Shown piece by piece: positions 41,362-49,206 of a stretch of 49,349 nucleotides of DNA. Origin of the DNA: Roseisalinus antarcticus (lineage in GTDB: Bacteria > Pseudomonadota > Alphaproteobacteria > Rhodobacterales > Rhodobacteraceae). The position numbers and the translations under genes are program-made. The notes under the pieces are model-generated. The model did no database searches and was not told the DNA's origin. It worked only from the letters and a program-made list of their open reading frames with translations. The DNA lies in assembly GCF_900172355.1 (NCBI RefSeq), contig NZ_FWFZ01000026.1:1-49349 (forward strand). Reading direction: 5' to 3'. Position 1 is the stretch's first letter. Each line of letters begins with the position of its first letter.

Positions 41362-42534
41362 GTGAAACCCATCCTGCACGCGTGTATCGCGGCGGTCCTT
41401 GCCGTGGCAACCACCTCGGGCATTGCCCGGGCGGACGAGATCAAGGTCGGCGTAATCGTCCCGGCCTCGGGGCCCTTCGCCACCTACGGCAAACAATTCT
41501 CCGAGGCGATCGCGGCCTACCAGGAGATCAACGGGACCACCGTCGGAGATCACACGATCGAGTTCATCTATCGCGATTCCGGTGGCCCGAATCCCGACCA
41601 GGCACGCGCCCTCGCGCAAGAGCTGATCATTCGCGAGCAGGTCGATTATCTCGGCGGTTTCGTCTTCACCCCCAATGCGCTCGCCGTCGCCCAGCTTATC
41701 GAGCAATCGCAGACGCCGACGGTGATCTTCAACGCGGCGACCTCGATCATCACCGAGGAATCGGATTTCTTCGTCCGGCCTTCGTTCACCCTGTGGCAGG
41801 TCTCAGCGCCGATGGCGGAATGGGCGCTGGCCAACGGTATCACCACGGTCGTGACCGCCGTCTCGGACTATGGCCCCGGGATCGACGCGGAGACCGGCTT
41901 CACCGCCGCGTTCGAGGCCGGCGGCGGCACCATCGCCGACTCGATCCGGATGCCCCTCGCGACCACCGATTTCGCGCCGTTCATGCAGCGGGTCCGTGAC
42001 GAGGCGCCCGACGCGGTCTTTGCCTTTCTGCCGGTGGGGCCGACCACATTCGGCTTCGTGAAAGCCTATAACGAGAACGATCTGCGCGGTGCGGGCATCG
42101 AGTTCCTCGGCACCGGGGAAACCGACGAGACGACGCTCGAGGCGCTGGGCGATGCGGCGCTGGGCCTGACCACGGCCTATCACTACTCCTCTGCCCATGA
42201 GAGCCCCGAGAACGCGTTGTTCCTGTCAACGCTGGCCCGGCTCTACCCGGACGCGGTGGCGAACTTCGCCTCGGTCCAGGCCTATGACGGGGCCCATGTC
42301 ATCTATGAGATGGTCCGCGCGGCCGGCACCGACGGCCCCGCCGCGATCGAGGCCGTCAAGGGCATGAGCTGGATGAGCCCGCGCGGTCCCGTCACCATCG
42401 ACCCCGACACCCGGCACGTCACGCAGAACGTCTATATCCGCGTGGTCGACAAGGATGAGGCGGGAAACCTGATCAACCGCGAGTTCGAGACGGTCGAGCA
42501 GGTGCCCGACCTCGGGCTGGTCAACGACTACTGA
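41362..42534 (+). CDS. Liv-type ABC transporter substrate-binding protein
   Basis: A 390-aa periplasmic binding protein (type I, LivJ/CouP-like). The signal peptide ends near ARA (24). The mature domain starts DEIKVGVIVPASGPFATYGKQ, with the ligand-lobe features IEFIYRDSGGPNPDQARALAQELI, VSDYGPGIDAETGF and QAYDGAHVIYEM. GTG 41362 has GAGGAG upstream. Such proteins bind branched-chain amino acids, but many bind aromatic acids or other compounds. The P450 in the same operon points to an aromatic acid, which is inference. Confidence 0.92.
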   Translation: MKPILHACIAAVLAVATTSGIARADEIKVGVIVPASGPFATYGKQFSEAIAAYQEINGTTVGDHTIEFIYRDSGGPNPDQARALAQELIIREQVDYLGGFVFTPNALAVAQLIEQSQTPTVIFNAATSIITEESDFFVRPSFTLWQVSAPMAEWALANGITTVVTAVSDYGPGIDAETGFTAAFEAGGGTIADSIRMPLATTDFAPFMQRVRDEAPDAVFAFLPVGPTTFGFVKAYNENDLRGAGIEFLGTGETDETTLEALGDAALGLTTAYHYSSAHESPENALFLSTLARLYPDAVANFASVQAYDGAHVIYEMVRAAGTDGPAAIEAVKGMSWMSPRGPVTIDPDTRHVTQNVYIRVVDKDEAGNLINREFETVEQVPDLGLVNDY

Positions 42535-42556
42535 CCGGCCGCCGCGCCAGCCGGGC

Positions 42557-42577
42557 CGGGCGGAAGACCTCCGCCCG
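42557..42577. repeat. Hairpin between binding-protein and permease genes
   Basis: CGGGCGGA (42557-42564) pairs perfectly with TCCGCCCG (42570-42577) around AGACC, 23 nt after the binding-protein stop. Such intercistronic stems often protect or limit read-through so that the binding protein is made in excess. Confidence 0.6.
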
Positions 42578-42606
42578 CCCGACGCACCACTGACCGGATA
42601 GGGTGC

Positions 42607-43467
42607 ATGGGCACAATCCTCAACATCCTCGTGGACGGCGTCGCCTACGGGATGATCCTGTTCATGATCTCGGTGGGCCTGTCGGTGACGATGGGCCTGA
42701 TGCGGGTCATCAACCTGGCCCATGGCGGCTTCGCGATGCTGGGCGGGGCCTTCGTGCATTATTTCGGCGCGGTCCTGGGCCTGCCCTTTGTGGCCGCCGC
42801 GGCGGTCGCGATTGCGCTGGTGGTGCTGCTGTCGGTGCCGATGGAGCGGGTGCTCTACCGATCCATCTACCGCATGGGAGAGCTGCAGCAGGTGCTGGCC
42901 ACGATCGGCATCACCTTCCTGATGATCGCGAGCGTGAACCTCTGGCTCGGCTCGTCCCTGCTGCCGATCCGACTGCCCGACAGCTGGACGGGAATCGTCG
43001 ACCTCGGGTTCCGATCCTTGCCGATGCACCGCCTGATCGTGATCTGCGTTGGCCTCGCGATCATGGCGGCGCTCTATCTTCTGGTGGAGGGCACACGCTT
43101 CGGCATCCGCCTTCGGGCGGCCGTCGACAACCGGGCGACGGCCTCGGCGCTGGGGATCGACACGGGCCGGGTCTTTGCGCTGACCTTCGGCCTGGGCGCG
43201 GGGCTCGCGGCGCTCGGCGGGATCCTCGGGGCGGAGCTGCTGCCGATCGACGCCTATTACCCCCTGCGTTACATGGTCCTCTTTCTGATCGTGGTGGCCG
43301 TCGGCGGCATGGGCTCCATCGCGGGCAGTTTCCTGGCCGCGCTGGCGCTGGGCATCCTGCAACAGGCCGTCCTGTACCTGGTGCCCGATTTCGGCACGAT
43401 CTTCTTTTTCTGCTGCGTGATCGCCCTGCTGGCCCTGCGGCCGCAGGGCCTGTCGGGGAGGGTGTGA
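42607..43467 (+). CDS. Liv-type ABC transporter permease, LivH family
   Basis: A 286-aa inner-membrane permease with about eight hydrophobic helices. LivH landmarks: GVAYGMILFMISVGLSVTMGLMRVINLAHGGFAMLGG at the N-terminus, and GTRFGIRLRAAVDNRATASALGIDTGRVFALTFGLGAGLAALGGIL, the cytoplasmic loop that contacts the ATPases. ATG 42607 lacks a strong Shine-Dalgarno, so translation may depend on the upstream cistron. livM follows after 1 nt. Confidence 0.93.
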   Translation: MGTILNILVDGVAYGMILFMISVGLSVTMGLMRVINLAHGGFAMLGGAFVHYFGAVLGLPFVAAAAVAIALVVLLSVPMERVLYRSIYRMGELQQVLATIGITFLMIASVNLWLGSSLLPIRLPDSWTGIVDLGFRSLPMHRLIVICVGLAIMAALYLLVEGTRFGIRLRAAVDNRATASALGIDTGRVFALTFGLGAGLAALGGILGAELLPIDAYYPLRYMVLFLIVVAVGGMGSIAGSFLAALALGILQQAVLYLVPDFGTIFFFCCVIALLALRPQGLSGRV

Positions 43468-43468
43468 G

Positions 43469-44419
43469 ATGAGCCCGAACCCACGCCGACTGGTCCCGGA
43501 CCTGGTGATCCTCGCCGCGGCCGTGGGGCTTTTCTTCGTCTTCCCCTACGATCTGGCGTTCCTCACACGCATCCTGATCATGGTCGTCTTCGTCCTCTCG
43601 CTGGATCTCGTCCTCGGCTACGCTGGTATCGCGACGCTGGGCCATGCCGCGATGTACGGCACCGGCGCCTATGCCGCCGGGCTGTTTGCCATCCATGTCT
43701 CGGCCGACCCCCTACTCGGGCTTGCCGCCGGGGCCGTCGCGGGGGCGGCCATCGCCGCGGTCTCGGGCCTGATCATGATGCGGGCGCATGGGTTGACCCT
43801 GTTGATGCTGTCGATCGCCGTAGCCCAGGTCCTGCAGGAGGTCGCCAACAAGGCGCGACCGGTGACCGGCGGGGCCGACGGGCTGCGCGGCATCCGGATG
43901 GAGCCCGTCCTCGGCATATGGGAATTCGATTTCATCGGGCGCACGGGCTATTGGTATGCCTTCACGGTGATGGCGCTGGTGCTGGTCATGCTGAAGGTCG
44001 TGGTCGCCTCGCCCTTCGGGCTTTCGGCCCGGGGCATCCACGAAAGTCCCGCCCGGATGCGGGCCATCGGAACGCCGGTTTATGCCCGGCTTGTGGCGAT
44101 CTATACGCTCGCGGGCGGGATCGCGGGCGTCGCGGGGGCGCTGGCCGCGCAGGTCACCTCGCTGGTCAGCCTCGAGGTCTACAGCTTCGAGCATTCCGCC
44201 GAGGCCGTCATCATGCTGGTTCTGGGCGGGACCGGCAGGCTCTACGGGGCGGTGCTGGGCGTCGCTCTGTTCATGACGGTCGAGCATCTTGCGGCCGCGG
44301 TGGACCCGTTCAACTGGCTGTTCATCATCGGGGCGCTGGTGCTTGGCGTGGTGTTCTTCGTGCCGGCGGGGCTGATGGGTGTGCCGGGGGCGCTGGCCCG
44401 TCTGGGGCGCGGAAGATGA
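43469..44419 (+). CDS. Liv-type ABC transporter permease, LivM family
   Basis: A 316-aa permease with nine to ten hydrophobic segments. LivM signatures: LSLDLVLGYAGIATLGHAAMYGTGAYAAGL, TGGADGLRGIRM, SPFGLSARGIHESPARMRAIGTPVYARLVAIYTLAGGIAG, and the C-terminal EHSAEAVIMLVLGGTGRLYGAVLG. It pairs with the LivH-type permease one nucleotide upstream and overlaps the ATPase gene by ATGA. Confidence 0.93.
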   Translation: MSPNPRRLVPDLVILAAAVGLFFVFPYDLAFLTRILIMVVFVLSLDLVLGYAGIATLGHAAMYGTGAYAAGLFAIHVSADPLLGLAAGAVAGAAIAAVSGLIMMRAHGLTLLMLSIAVAQVLQEVANKARPVTGGADGLRGIRMEPVLGIWEFDFIGRTGYWYAFTVMALVLVMLKVVVASPFGLSARGIHESPARMRAIGTPVYARLVAIYTLAGGIAGVAGALAAQVTSLVSLEVYSFEHSAEAVIMLVLGGTGRLYGAVLGVALFMTVEHLAAAVDPFNWLFIIGALVLGVVFFVPAGLMGVPGALARLGRGR

Positions 44420-45162
44420 GCGGTCTCGAAGTCAACGGTCTGAACAAGAGCTTCGGGGGGCTGACCGTGTGCAAGGATGTGACGTTCGAGCTCGGGCCCG
44501 GCGACCGAAAGGCCCTGATAGGGCCCAACGGCGCGGGCAAGACCACGCTGGCCAACCTCATCACCGGCATCGCGCCGCCAAGCAGCGGGACGATCCGGCT
44601 GGACGGCCGCGACCTGCGCGGCCTGCGCGAGCCGCAGCGGGTGCGGGCCGGTATCGCCAAGACCTTCCAGATCACAACCCTGTTCAAGCGACTGACCGTG
44701 CGCGAGAACATCCGCCTCGGCGTGTCGGAGCGCAAACGGCAGGGGCTGAAGCTTCTTCGCAGGGCAGATGGCGACAGGGCCACCGAGGCCGAGGTCGCCG
44801 AGCTGATGCATCAGTTCCGCCTGACGCGGCACGCCGATACCACGGTCGAAAACCTCGCCTACGGTCAGCAGCGCCTGATAGAGATGGCGCTGACCCTCGC
44901 GCTGCATCCCCGGATCCTGATCCTGGATGAGCCGGCGGCCGGGGTCCCGACCTCGGAAAACCACCTGATCGTCGAGGCGATAGAGCGTTTGCCCAAGGAC
45001 CTTGCCGTGCTGATCATCGAGCATGACATGCAGCTTGTCTTCAAGGTGGCGCGGTCGATCATCGTCCTGGTGAATGGCGCGATCCTGACCGAGGGCACTC
45101 CGCGAGAGATCTCCCGCGACCGGCAGGTCCGCGACCTCTATCTCGGGGCCGGACATGGCTGA
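44416..45162 (+). CDS. Liv-type ABC transporter ATPase, LivG family
   Basis: A 248-aa ATPase. Walker A is GPNGAGKTT (36-44). The Q-loop region is KTFQITTLFKRLTVREN. The signature is the LivG form LAYGQQRLIEMA instead of LSGGQ. Walker B is ILILDEPAAGV, and the switch His is in IIEHDM. The loop after Walker B reads PAAGVPTSE. It overlaps the LivF-type gene by 8 nt, so the two ATPases are co-translated. Confidence 0.94.
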   Translation: MSGLEVNGLNKSFGGLTVCKDVTFELGPGDRKALIGPNGAGKTTLANLITGIAPPSSGTIRLDGRDLRGLREPQRVRAGIAKTFQITTLFKRLTVRENIRLGVSERKRQGLKLLRRADGDRATEAEVAELMHQFRLTRHADTTVENLAYGQQRLIEMALTLALHPRILILDEPAAGVPTSENHLIVEAIERLPKDLAVLIIEHDMQLVFKVARSIIVLVNGAILTEGTPREISRDRQVRDLYLGAGHG

Positions 45163-45862
45163 GATGCTGAGCCTCGGCGGCGTCACGGCCGGCTACGGCG
45201 AGACCCGCGTGCTGGAGGATCTGACCCTGTCGTTCGCCGAGGGCGAGCGGCTGGCGATCATCGGGCGCAACGGCATGGGCAAGACCACGACGCTGGCCAC
45301 GATGATGGGGCTGACCCGGCTGCATTCCGGGGCCGTGCGGCTACGGGGGGCCGATATCTCGCGCCTGCCGCCGCATCGGCGCCAGGCATCGGGGCTTGGC
45401 ATCGTGCCCCAGACCCGGGACATCTTTCCCTCCCTCTCGGTCGAAGAGAACCTGCTGGCCGGACAGACCCGGGGCGGCGGCACGCTGGCCGAGGCCTATG
45501 CCCTCTTTCCCCGCCTCAGGGAGCGTCGCCGAAACGGGGGCGCCCTGTTGTCAGGAGGCGAGCAGCAGATGCTGGCCATCGCCCGCACGCTGATGGGCCG
45601 GCCCGAGGTCCTGCTGCTGGACGAACCGCTGGAGGGCCTCGCGCCGGTGATCTGCCAGATGCTGATGGATGTGTTCGAACGTCTCTCCGCCGAGGGTCGC
45701 ACCATAGTGCTGGTCGAGCAGCATGCCGAACTGGCGCTGCGGTTCGCCGACCGGGCCGTCATCCTCGATACCGGGCGGATCGTGCACGAAGGTCGGGCCG
45801 CCGACGTGCTGGCCGATCCGGCGCTGCTCGACCGTCATGTCGGGGTCGGTCTCGACGTCTGA
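45155..45862 (+). CDS. Liv-type ABC transporter ATPase, LivF family
   Basis: A 235-aa ATPase with Walker A GRNGMGKTT (37-45), the Q-loop VPQTRDIFPSLSVEEN, signature LLSGGEQQMLAIAR, Walker B VLLLDEPLEGLAP, and switch His in VLVEQHAELAL. GRNGMGKTT and the GLAP ending are typical of LivF rather than LivG. The P450 gene starts 15 nt after the stop, behind GAAAGGAAG, so it belongs to the same operon. Confidence 0.94.
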   Translation: MAEMLSLGGVTAGYGETRVLEDLTLSFAEGERLAIIGRNGMGKTTTLATMMGLTRLHSGAVRLRGADISRLPPHRRQASGLGIVPQTRDIFPSLSVEENLLAGQTRGGGTLAEAYALFPRLRERRRNGGALLSGGEQQMLAIARTLMGRPEVLLLDEPLEGLAPVICQMLMDVFERLSAEGRTIVLVEQHAELALRFADRAVILDTGRIVHEGRAADVLADPALLDRHVGVGLDV

Positions 45863-45877
45863 ATCGAAAGGAAGATC

Positions 45878-47113
45878 ATGGAGATGCAGGATGGTCATGC
45901 CGCCATCGACCCGCCGGACGGCGTGCCTGTCTGGGATGTCGACCCCTACGCCGAGGCTACGCTGGCCGCGCCCGAACCGTTCTACGAAGCCCTCCGCGCC
46001 AGATCGCCCTTTGCCTATCTCGCGCACTACCGGATGTTGGTCTGCGGCGGCTATGACGTCACCCGAGAGGTCTTCTCCGATCACGATCGCTTCGTGTCCT
46101 CCCGGGGCGTCGGGCTCCAGGATTTCGACCTGGAGGACCCGTGGCGCCCCCCGTCCATCGTGCTCGAGGTCGATCCCCCCTATCACACCCGGACCCGCCG
46201 GGTGATCACCCGCGCCCTGTCGCCCAGCGCGGTGCGCGAGATGACCGAAATGTTCCGGACCGAGGCCGAGCGGCTGGTGGACCGTCTGCTGGAGACAGGC
46301 CGCTTCGACGCGGTGGCCGATTGTGCCGAGATCTATCCGACCACGGTCTTTCCCAGGGCCGTCGGCCTGCGCCAGACCGACCCGCGCCGGTTGGTGGACT
46401 ACGGCGCCATGGTCTTCAACGCGCTCGGCCCGGACAATGCGCTGCGCCGCGCGGCCATGGCCAAGGGGCCGGACATCGTGCCCTGGATCACCGCCCGTTG
46501 CGCCCGCGACGAATTGATCCCGGGCGGCTTCGGCGCGACCATTTTCGAGGCTGCCGCCAAAGAGGAGATCACCCCCGAAGAGGCCGGCATGCTCGTGCGG
46601 TCGCTGTTGTCCGCCGGGGTCGACACGACCGTGACCGGCATCGGCAACGCGCTGTGGTGCCTTGCGACCACGCCAGGTGCGCTGGAGGCGCTGAAGGCCG
46701 ACCCGAAGCTTGTGCGCCCATGCATCGAGGAGGTTCTGCGCCGCACCTCGCCGGTCCATGGCTTCTGCCGCACGGCGGGGCGCGACACCGAGGTCGCGGG
46801 CGTGCAGATCGTGGCGGGAACCAAGATCCTGTGCTCGCTCGGCGCGGCCAACCTCGACCCCGAGCGCTGGGGCGCGGATGCCGGTGACTTCGTGGTGCAC
46901 AGGCGGCCCGTCGGGCACCTCGCCTTCGGCGTGGGCGTGCACAATTGCGTGGGCCAGACCGTGGCGCGGGCCGAGCTTGACGCTTTCCTGACCGCCTTTG
47001 CCGCCCGGGTGGACGTGCTGGAGCTGGACGGGGCCCCCGTCTGGCGGCCCAACAATGCGATCCGTGCGCTGGCCACGTTGCCCGTCCGGATCGCGCCCCG
47101 CCGCCGGGCCTAG
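45878..47113 (+). CDS. Cytochrome P450, CYP199-like
   Basis: A 411-aa soluble P450. Heme-binding motif FGVGVHNCVGQ with ligand Cys357; the I-helix has AGVDTT; the ExxR motif is EEVLR. From memory the blocks SSRGVGLQDF, PWRPPSIVLEVDPP.HTRTR and LVRSLLSAGVDTTV resemble CYP199A enzymes of Rhodopseudomonas, which hydroxylate or O-demethylate para-substituted benzoates. In CYP199A4, Arg and Ser residues in these regions bind the substrate carboxylate. No ferredoxin or reductase gene is nearby. It is the last gene of the Liv operon, which implies that the transporter supplies its substrate. Confidence 0.9.
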   Translation: MEMQDGHAAIDPPDGVPVWDVDPYAEATLAAPEPFYEALRARSPFAYLAHYRMLVCGGYDVTREVFSDHDRFVSSRGVGLQDFDLEDPWRPPSIVLEVDPPYHTRTRRVITRALSPSAVREMTEMFRTEAERLVDRLLETGRFDAVADCAEIYPTTVFPRAVGLRQTDPRRLVDYGAMVFNALGPDNALRRAAMAKGPDIVPWITARCARDELIPGGFGATIFEAAAKEEITPEEAGMLVRSLLSAGVDTTVTGIGNALWCLATTPGALEALKADPKLVRPCIEEVLRRTSPVHGFCRTAGRDTEVAGVQIVAGTKILCSLGAANLDPERWGADAGDFVVHRRPVGHLAFGVGVHNCVGQTVARAELDAFLTAFAARVDVLELDGAPVWRPNNAIRALATLPVRIAPRRRA

Positions 47114-47208
47114 GCGGCGGATGTCGGGGGCATACGGTTGCAAGGAAAGGGGCCGTCCGGCCAGGCGGCTTGGCAAGTCATATGTGGAAGGCATCGCGCT
47201 CGCATTCT

Positions 47209-47238
47209 GCGTCAGGATCGTGGCTCCTGACGCTTCTT
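47209..47238 (+). terminator. Terminator of the Liv-P450 operon
   Basis: GCGTCAGGA (47209-47217) pairs perfectly with TCCTGACGC (47225-47233) around TCGTGGC, followed by TTCTT. It is about 95 nt after the P450 stop. The rest of the 177-nt gap to the sulP stop shows nothing else clear. Confidence 0.75.
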
Positions 47239-47290
47239 GCACGGCGCCGGTAAAGGTTGGGTAAAGCGAACCGCGACCGGCCCGGACCTG

Positions 47291-49030
47291 CTATTCGGCT
47301 GCCTTCCGGCTGTCACAACCGTCGCAAATCGACGTCCAGGCATCGTATTGGGACAGGAACACCTTGCCTGACAGCGCATCCAGGAAATGGGAGCGCTTGA
47401 GGCGGTCCATCACCGGGCCCTTGACCTCGGACAGGTGCAGCCGGATCCCCTGGTCGGCCAGCCGCGCGTTGATCGCCTCGAGGCTTTCGAGCGCCGACAG
47501 GTCGATATTGTTGACCGCCGAACACATCAGCACCACTTCGCGCAGCTTCGCGTTGGTGGCGAGACGATCGAGGATCAGGTCCTCGAGAAACCGTGCATTC
47601 GCGAACCACAGCGCCTCGTCGATACGCAGTGTCAGCACCTCGGGGTGCAGGTCGACCTCGTGTCGCTTGAGGTTGCGAAAATGCTGGGTGCCGGGGACAA
47701 GCCCGACCTCGGCCACATGGGGCCGGGCGCTGCGCCACAGGTGCAGGGCGATGGACAGGATCACGCCCGAGGACACGCCGGTTTCCACCCCGAAGCCCAG
47801 GGTGAGGGCGATGGTCGCCGCGACCGCTGCAAAATCGGCGCGGTTGTAGGTCCAGGCGGTCCGCAGGATCTTGAAGTCGACGAGCGACAGCACGGCCACG
47901 ATGATCGTCGCGGCCAGTGTCGCCTTCGGCAAGAAGAAGACCAGCGGCGTCAGCGCAAGCGCGGCGATGGCCAGGCCGATCGCGGTGAACGCGCCGGCTG
48001 CCGGCGTCTCGGCGCCCGCGTCGAAGTTGACGACCGACCGGGCAAAGCCGCCCGTGACCGGATAACCGCCGGTGAAGGCCGCGCCGATGTTGGCCGCGCC
48101 CAGCCCGATCAGCTCCTGGTCGGGGTCGATGCGCTGGCGCTTCTTCGCGGCCAGCGTCTGCGCGACCGAGATCGATTCGACGAAACCGATGACCGAGATC
48201 AGCAGCGCCGGCACCGCCAGCGCCGACAGCAACTCGAACGACAGCGGCGGCAGGGTGAGGGGCGGCAGGCTTTGCGGCACGGCGCCGACGATGGAGACAC
48301 CCCTGTCCTGAAGCCCCAGCAGCGCCACAAGCGCGGTGGTGACGACGACGGCCAGCACCGGGCCGGCCTTGGTGGCGATGCCGGCCGCGCCCTGCGACAG
48401 GCCGAACCGGATCAGCAGCGGCTTCAGCCCCTTGCGCACCCAGAACAGGAACGCGGTGGCCGAGACGCCGATGACGAGGGTCGGCAGGCTGGTTTCGGGC
48501 AGGTGGGTCCAGAGGCCGTGCAGCATCTCGGGCAGGGTGTGACCGGAAGCCTCGACGCCGAGGATATGCTTCAGCTGGCTGGTCGCGATCAGAATGCCGG
48601 AGGCGGTGATGAAGCCGGCGATGACCGGATGGCTGAGGAAGTTCGCGATGAATCCAAGCCGCAGCAGCCCCAGCGCAAGCAGCATCGCGCCCGACAGAAG
48701 CGCCAGAGTCAGCGCGGCGGCGGCATAGCCGATGGTCCCGGCCTCGGCGACCTGGCCGATCGCGGCGGCCGTCATCAGCGACACGACCGCCACCGGTCCG
48801 ACCGCCAAGGCGCGCGACGTGCCGAAGACCGCGTAGGCGAGGATCGGGACGATCGAGGCATAGAGCCCCGCCTCGGGCGGCAAGCCGGCCAGCAGGGCAT
48901 AGGCCAGCGACTGCGGAATAAGCATGATCGTCACGATCACCGCCGCGATCATGTCCGCGCCGAAGGCGGCCCTGTCATAGCGGCGGCCCCAGTCGAGAAT
49001 GGGCAGGTATCTTGTGATGCTGTTCGCCAT
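47291..49030 (-). CDS. SulP-family anion transporter with STAS domain
   Basis: A 579-aa inner-membrane transporter of the SulP (SLC26) family. The transport domain has ten or more hydrophobic segments: IPQSLAYALLAGLPPEAGLYAS early, LAVGPVAVVSLMTA, and IGAAFTGGYPVTGGFARSVVNFDAGA. A C-terminal STAS domain (about 445-560) contains VLMCSAVNNIDLSALESLE, where the phospho-Ser position is normally conserved. The substrate may be sulfate, bicarbonate or a dicarboxylate and cannot be fixed here. ATG 49030 follows GGAAAG. Confidence 0.93.
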   Translation of the reverse strand: MANSITRYLPILDWGRRYDRAAFGADMIAAVIVTIMLIPQSLAYALLAGLPPEAGLYASIVPILAYAVFGTSRALAVGPVAVVSLMTAAAIGQVAEAGTIGYAAAALTLALLSGAMLLALGLLRLGFIANFLSHPVIAGFITASGILIATSQLKHILGVEASGHTLPEMLHGLWTHLPETSLPTLVIGVSATAFLFWVRKGLKPLLIRFGLSQGAAGIATKAGPVLAVVVTTALVALLGLQDRGVSIVGAVPQSLPPLTLPPLSFELLSALAVPALLISVIGFVESISVAQTLAAKKRQRIDPDQELIGLGAANIGAAFTGGYPVTGGFARSVVNFDAGAETPAAGAFTAIGLAIAALALTPLVFFLPKATLAATIIVAVLSLVDFKILRTAWTYNRADFAAVAATIALTLGFGVETGVSSGVILSIALHLWRSARPHVAEVGLVPGTQHFRNLKRHEVDLHPEVLTLRIDEALWFANARFLEDLILDRLATNAKLREVVLMCSAVNNIDLSALESLEAINARLADQGIRLHLSEVKGPVMDRLKRSHFLDALSGKVFLSQYDAWTSICDGCDSRKAAE

Positions 49031-49073
49031 CTGAGTCTTTCCGGCTTTGCGGGAGAGGTCCCGAGTCGCTGAT

Positions 49074-49141
49074 ACATTTAGATTATGAAATGTGTTATGA
49101 CCAGCCCCCTCCGGCGGAAACATTCATCAGGTTGGATGTTT
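49074..49141. promoter_or_regulatory. Two inverted repeats upstream of sulP
   Basis: ACATTT (49074-49079) and AAATGT (49088-49093) flank AGATTATG in an AT-rich patch. AAACAT (49118-49123) and ATGTTT (49136-49141) form a second repeat. Position fits a regulated sulP promoter on the minus strand. The binding protein is unknown, and no clear sigma hexamers are seen. Confidence 0.45.
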
Positions 49142-49206
49142 GCCGTCCGGTCGGGAACCCCGGTGGCGAGGACGAAGGTTGAACGGGTGACCCGCTCCAG
49201 GCCCTA

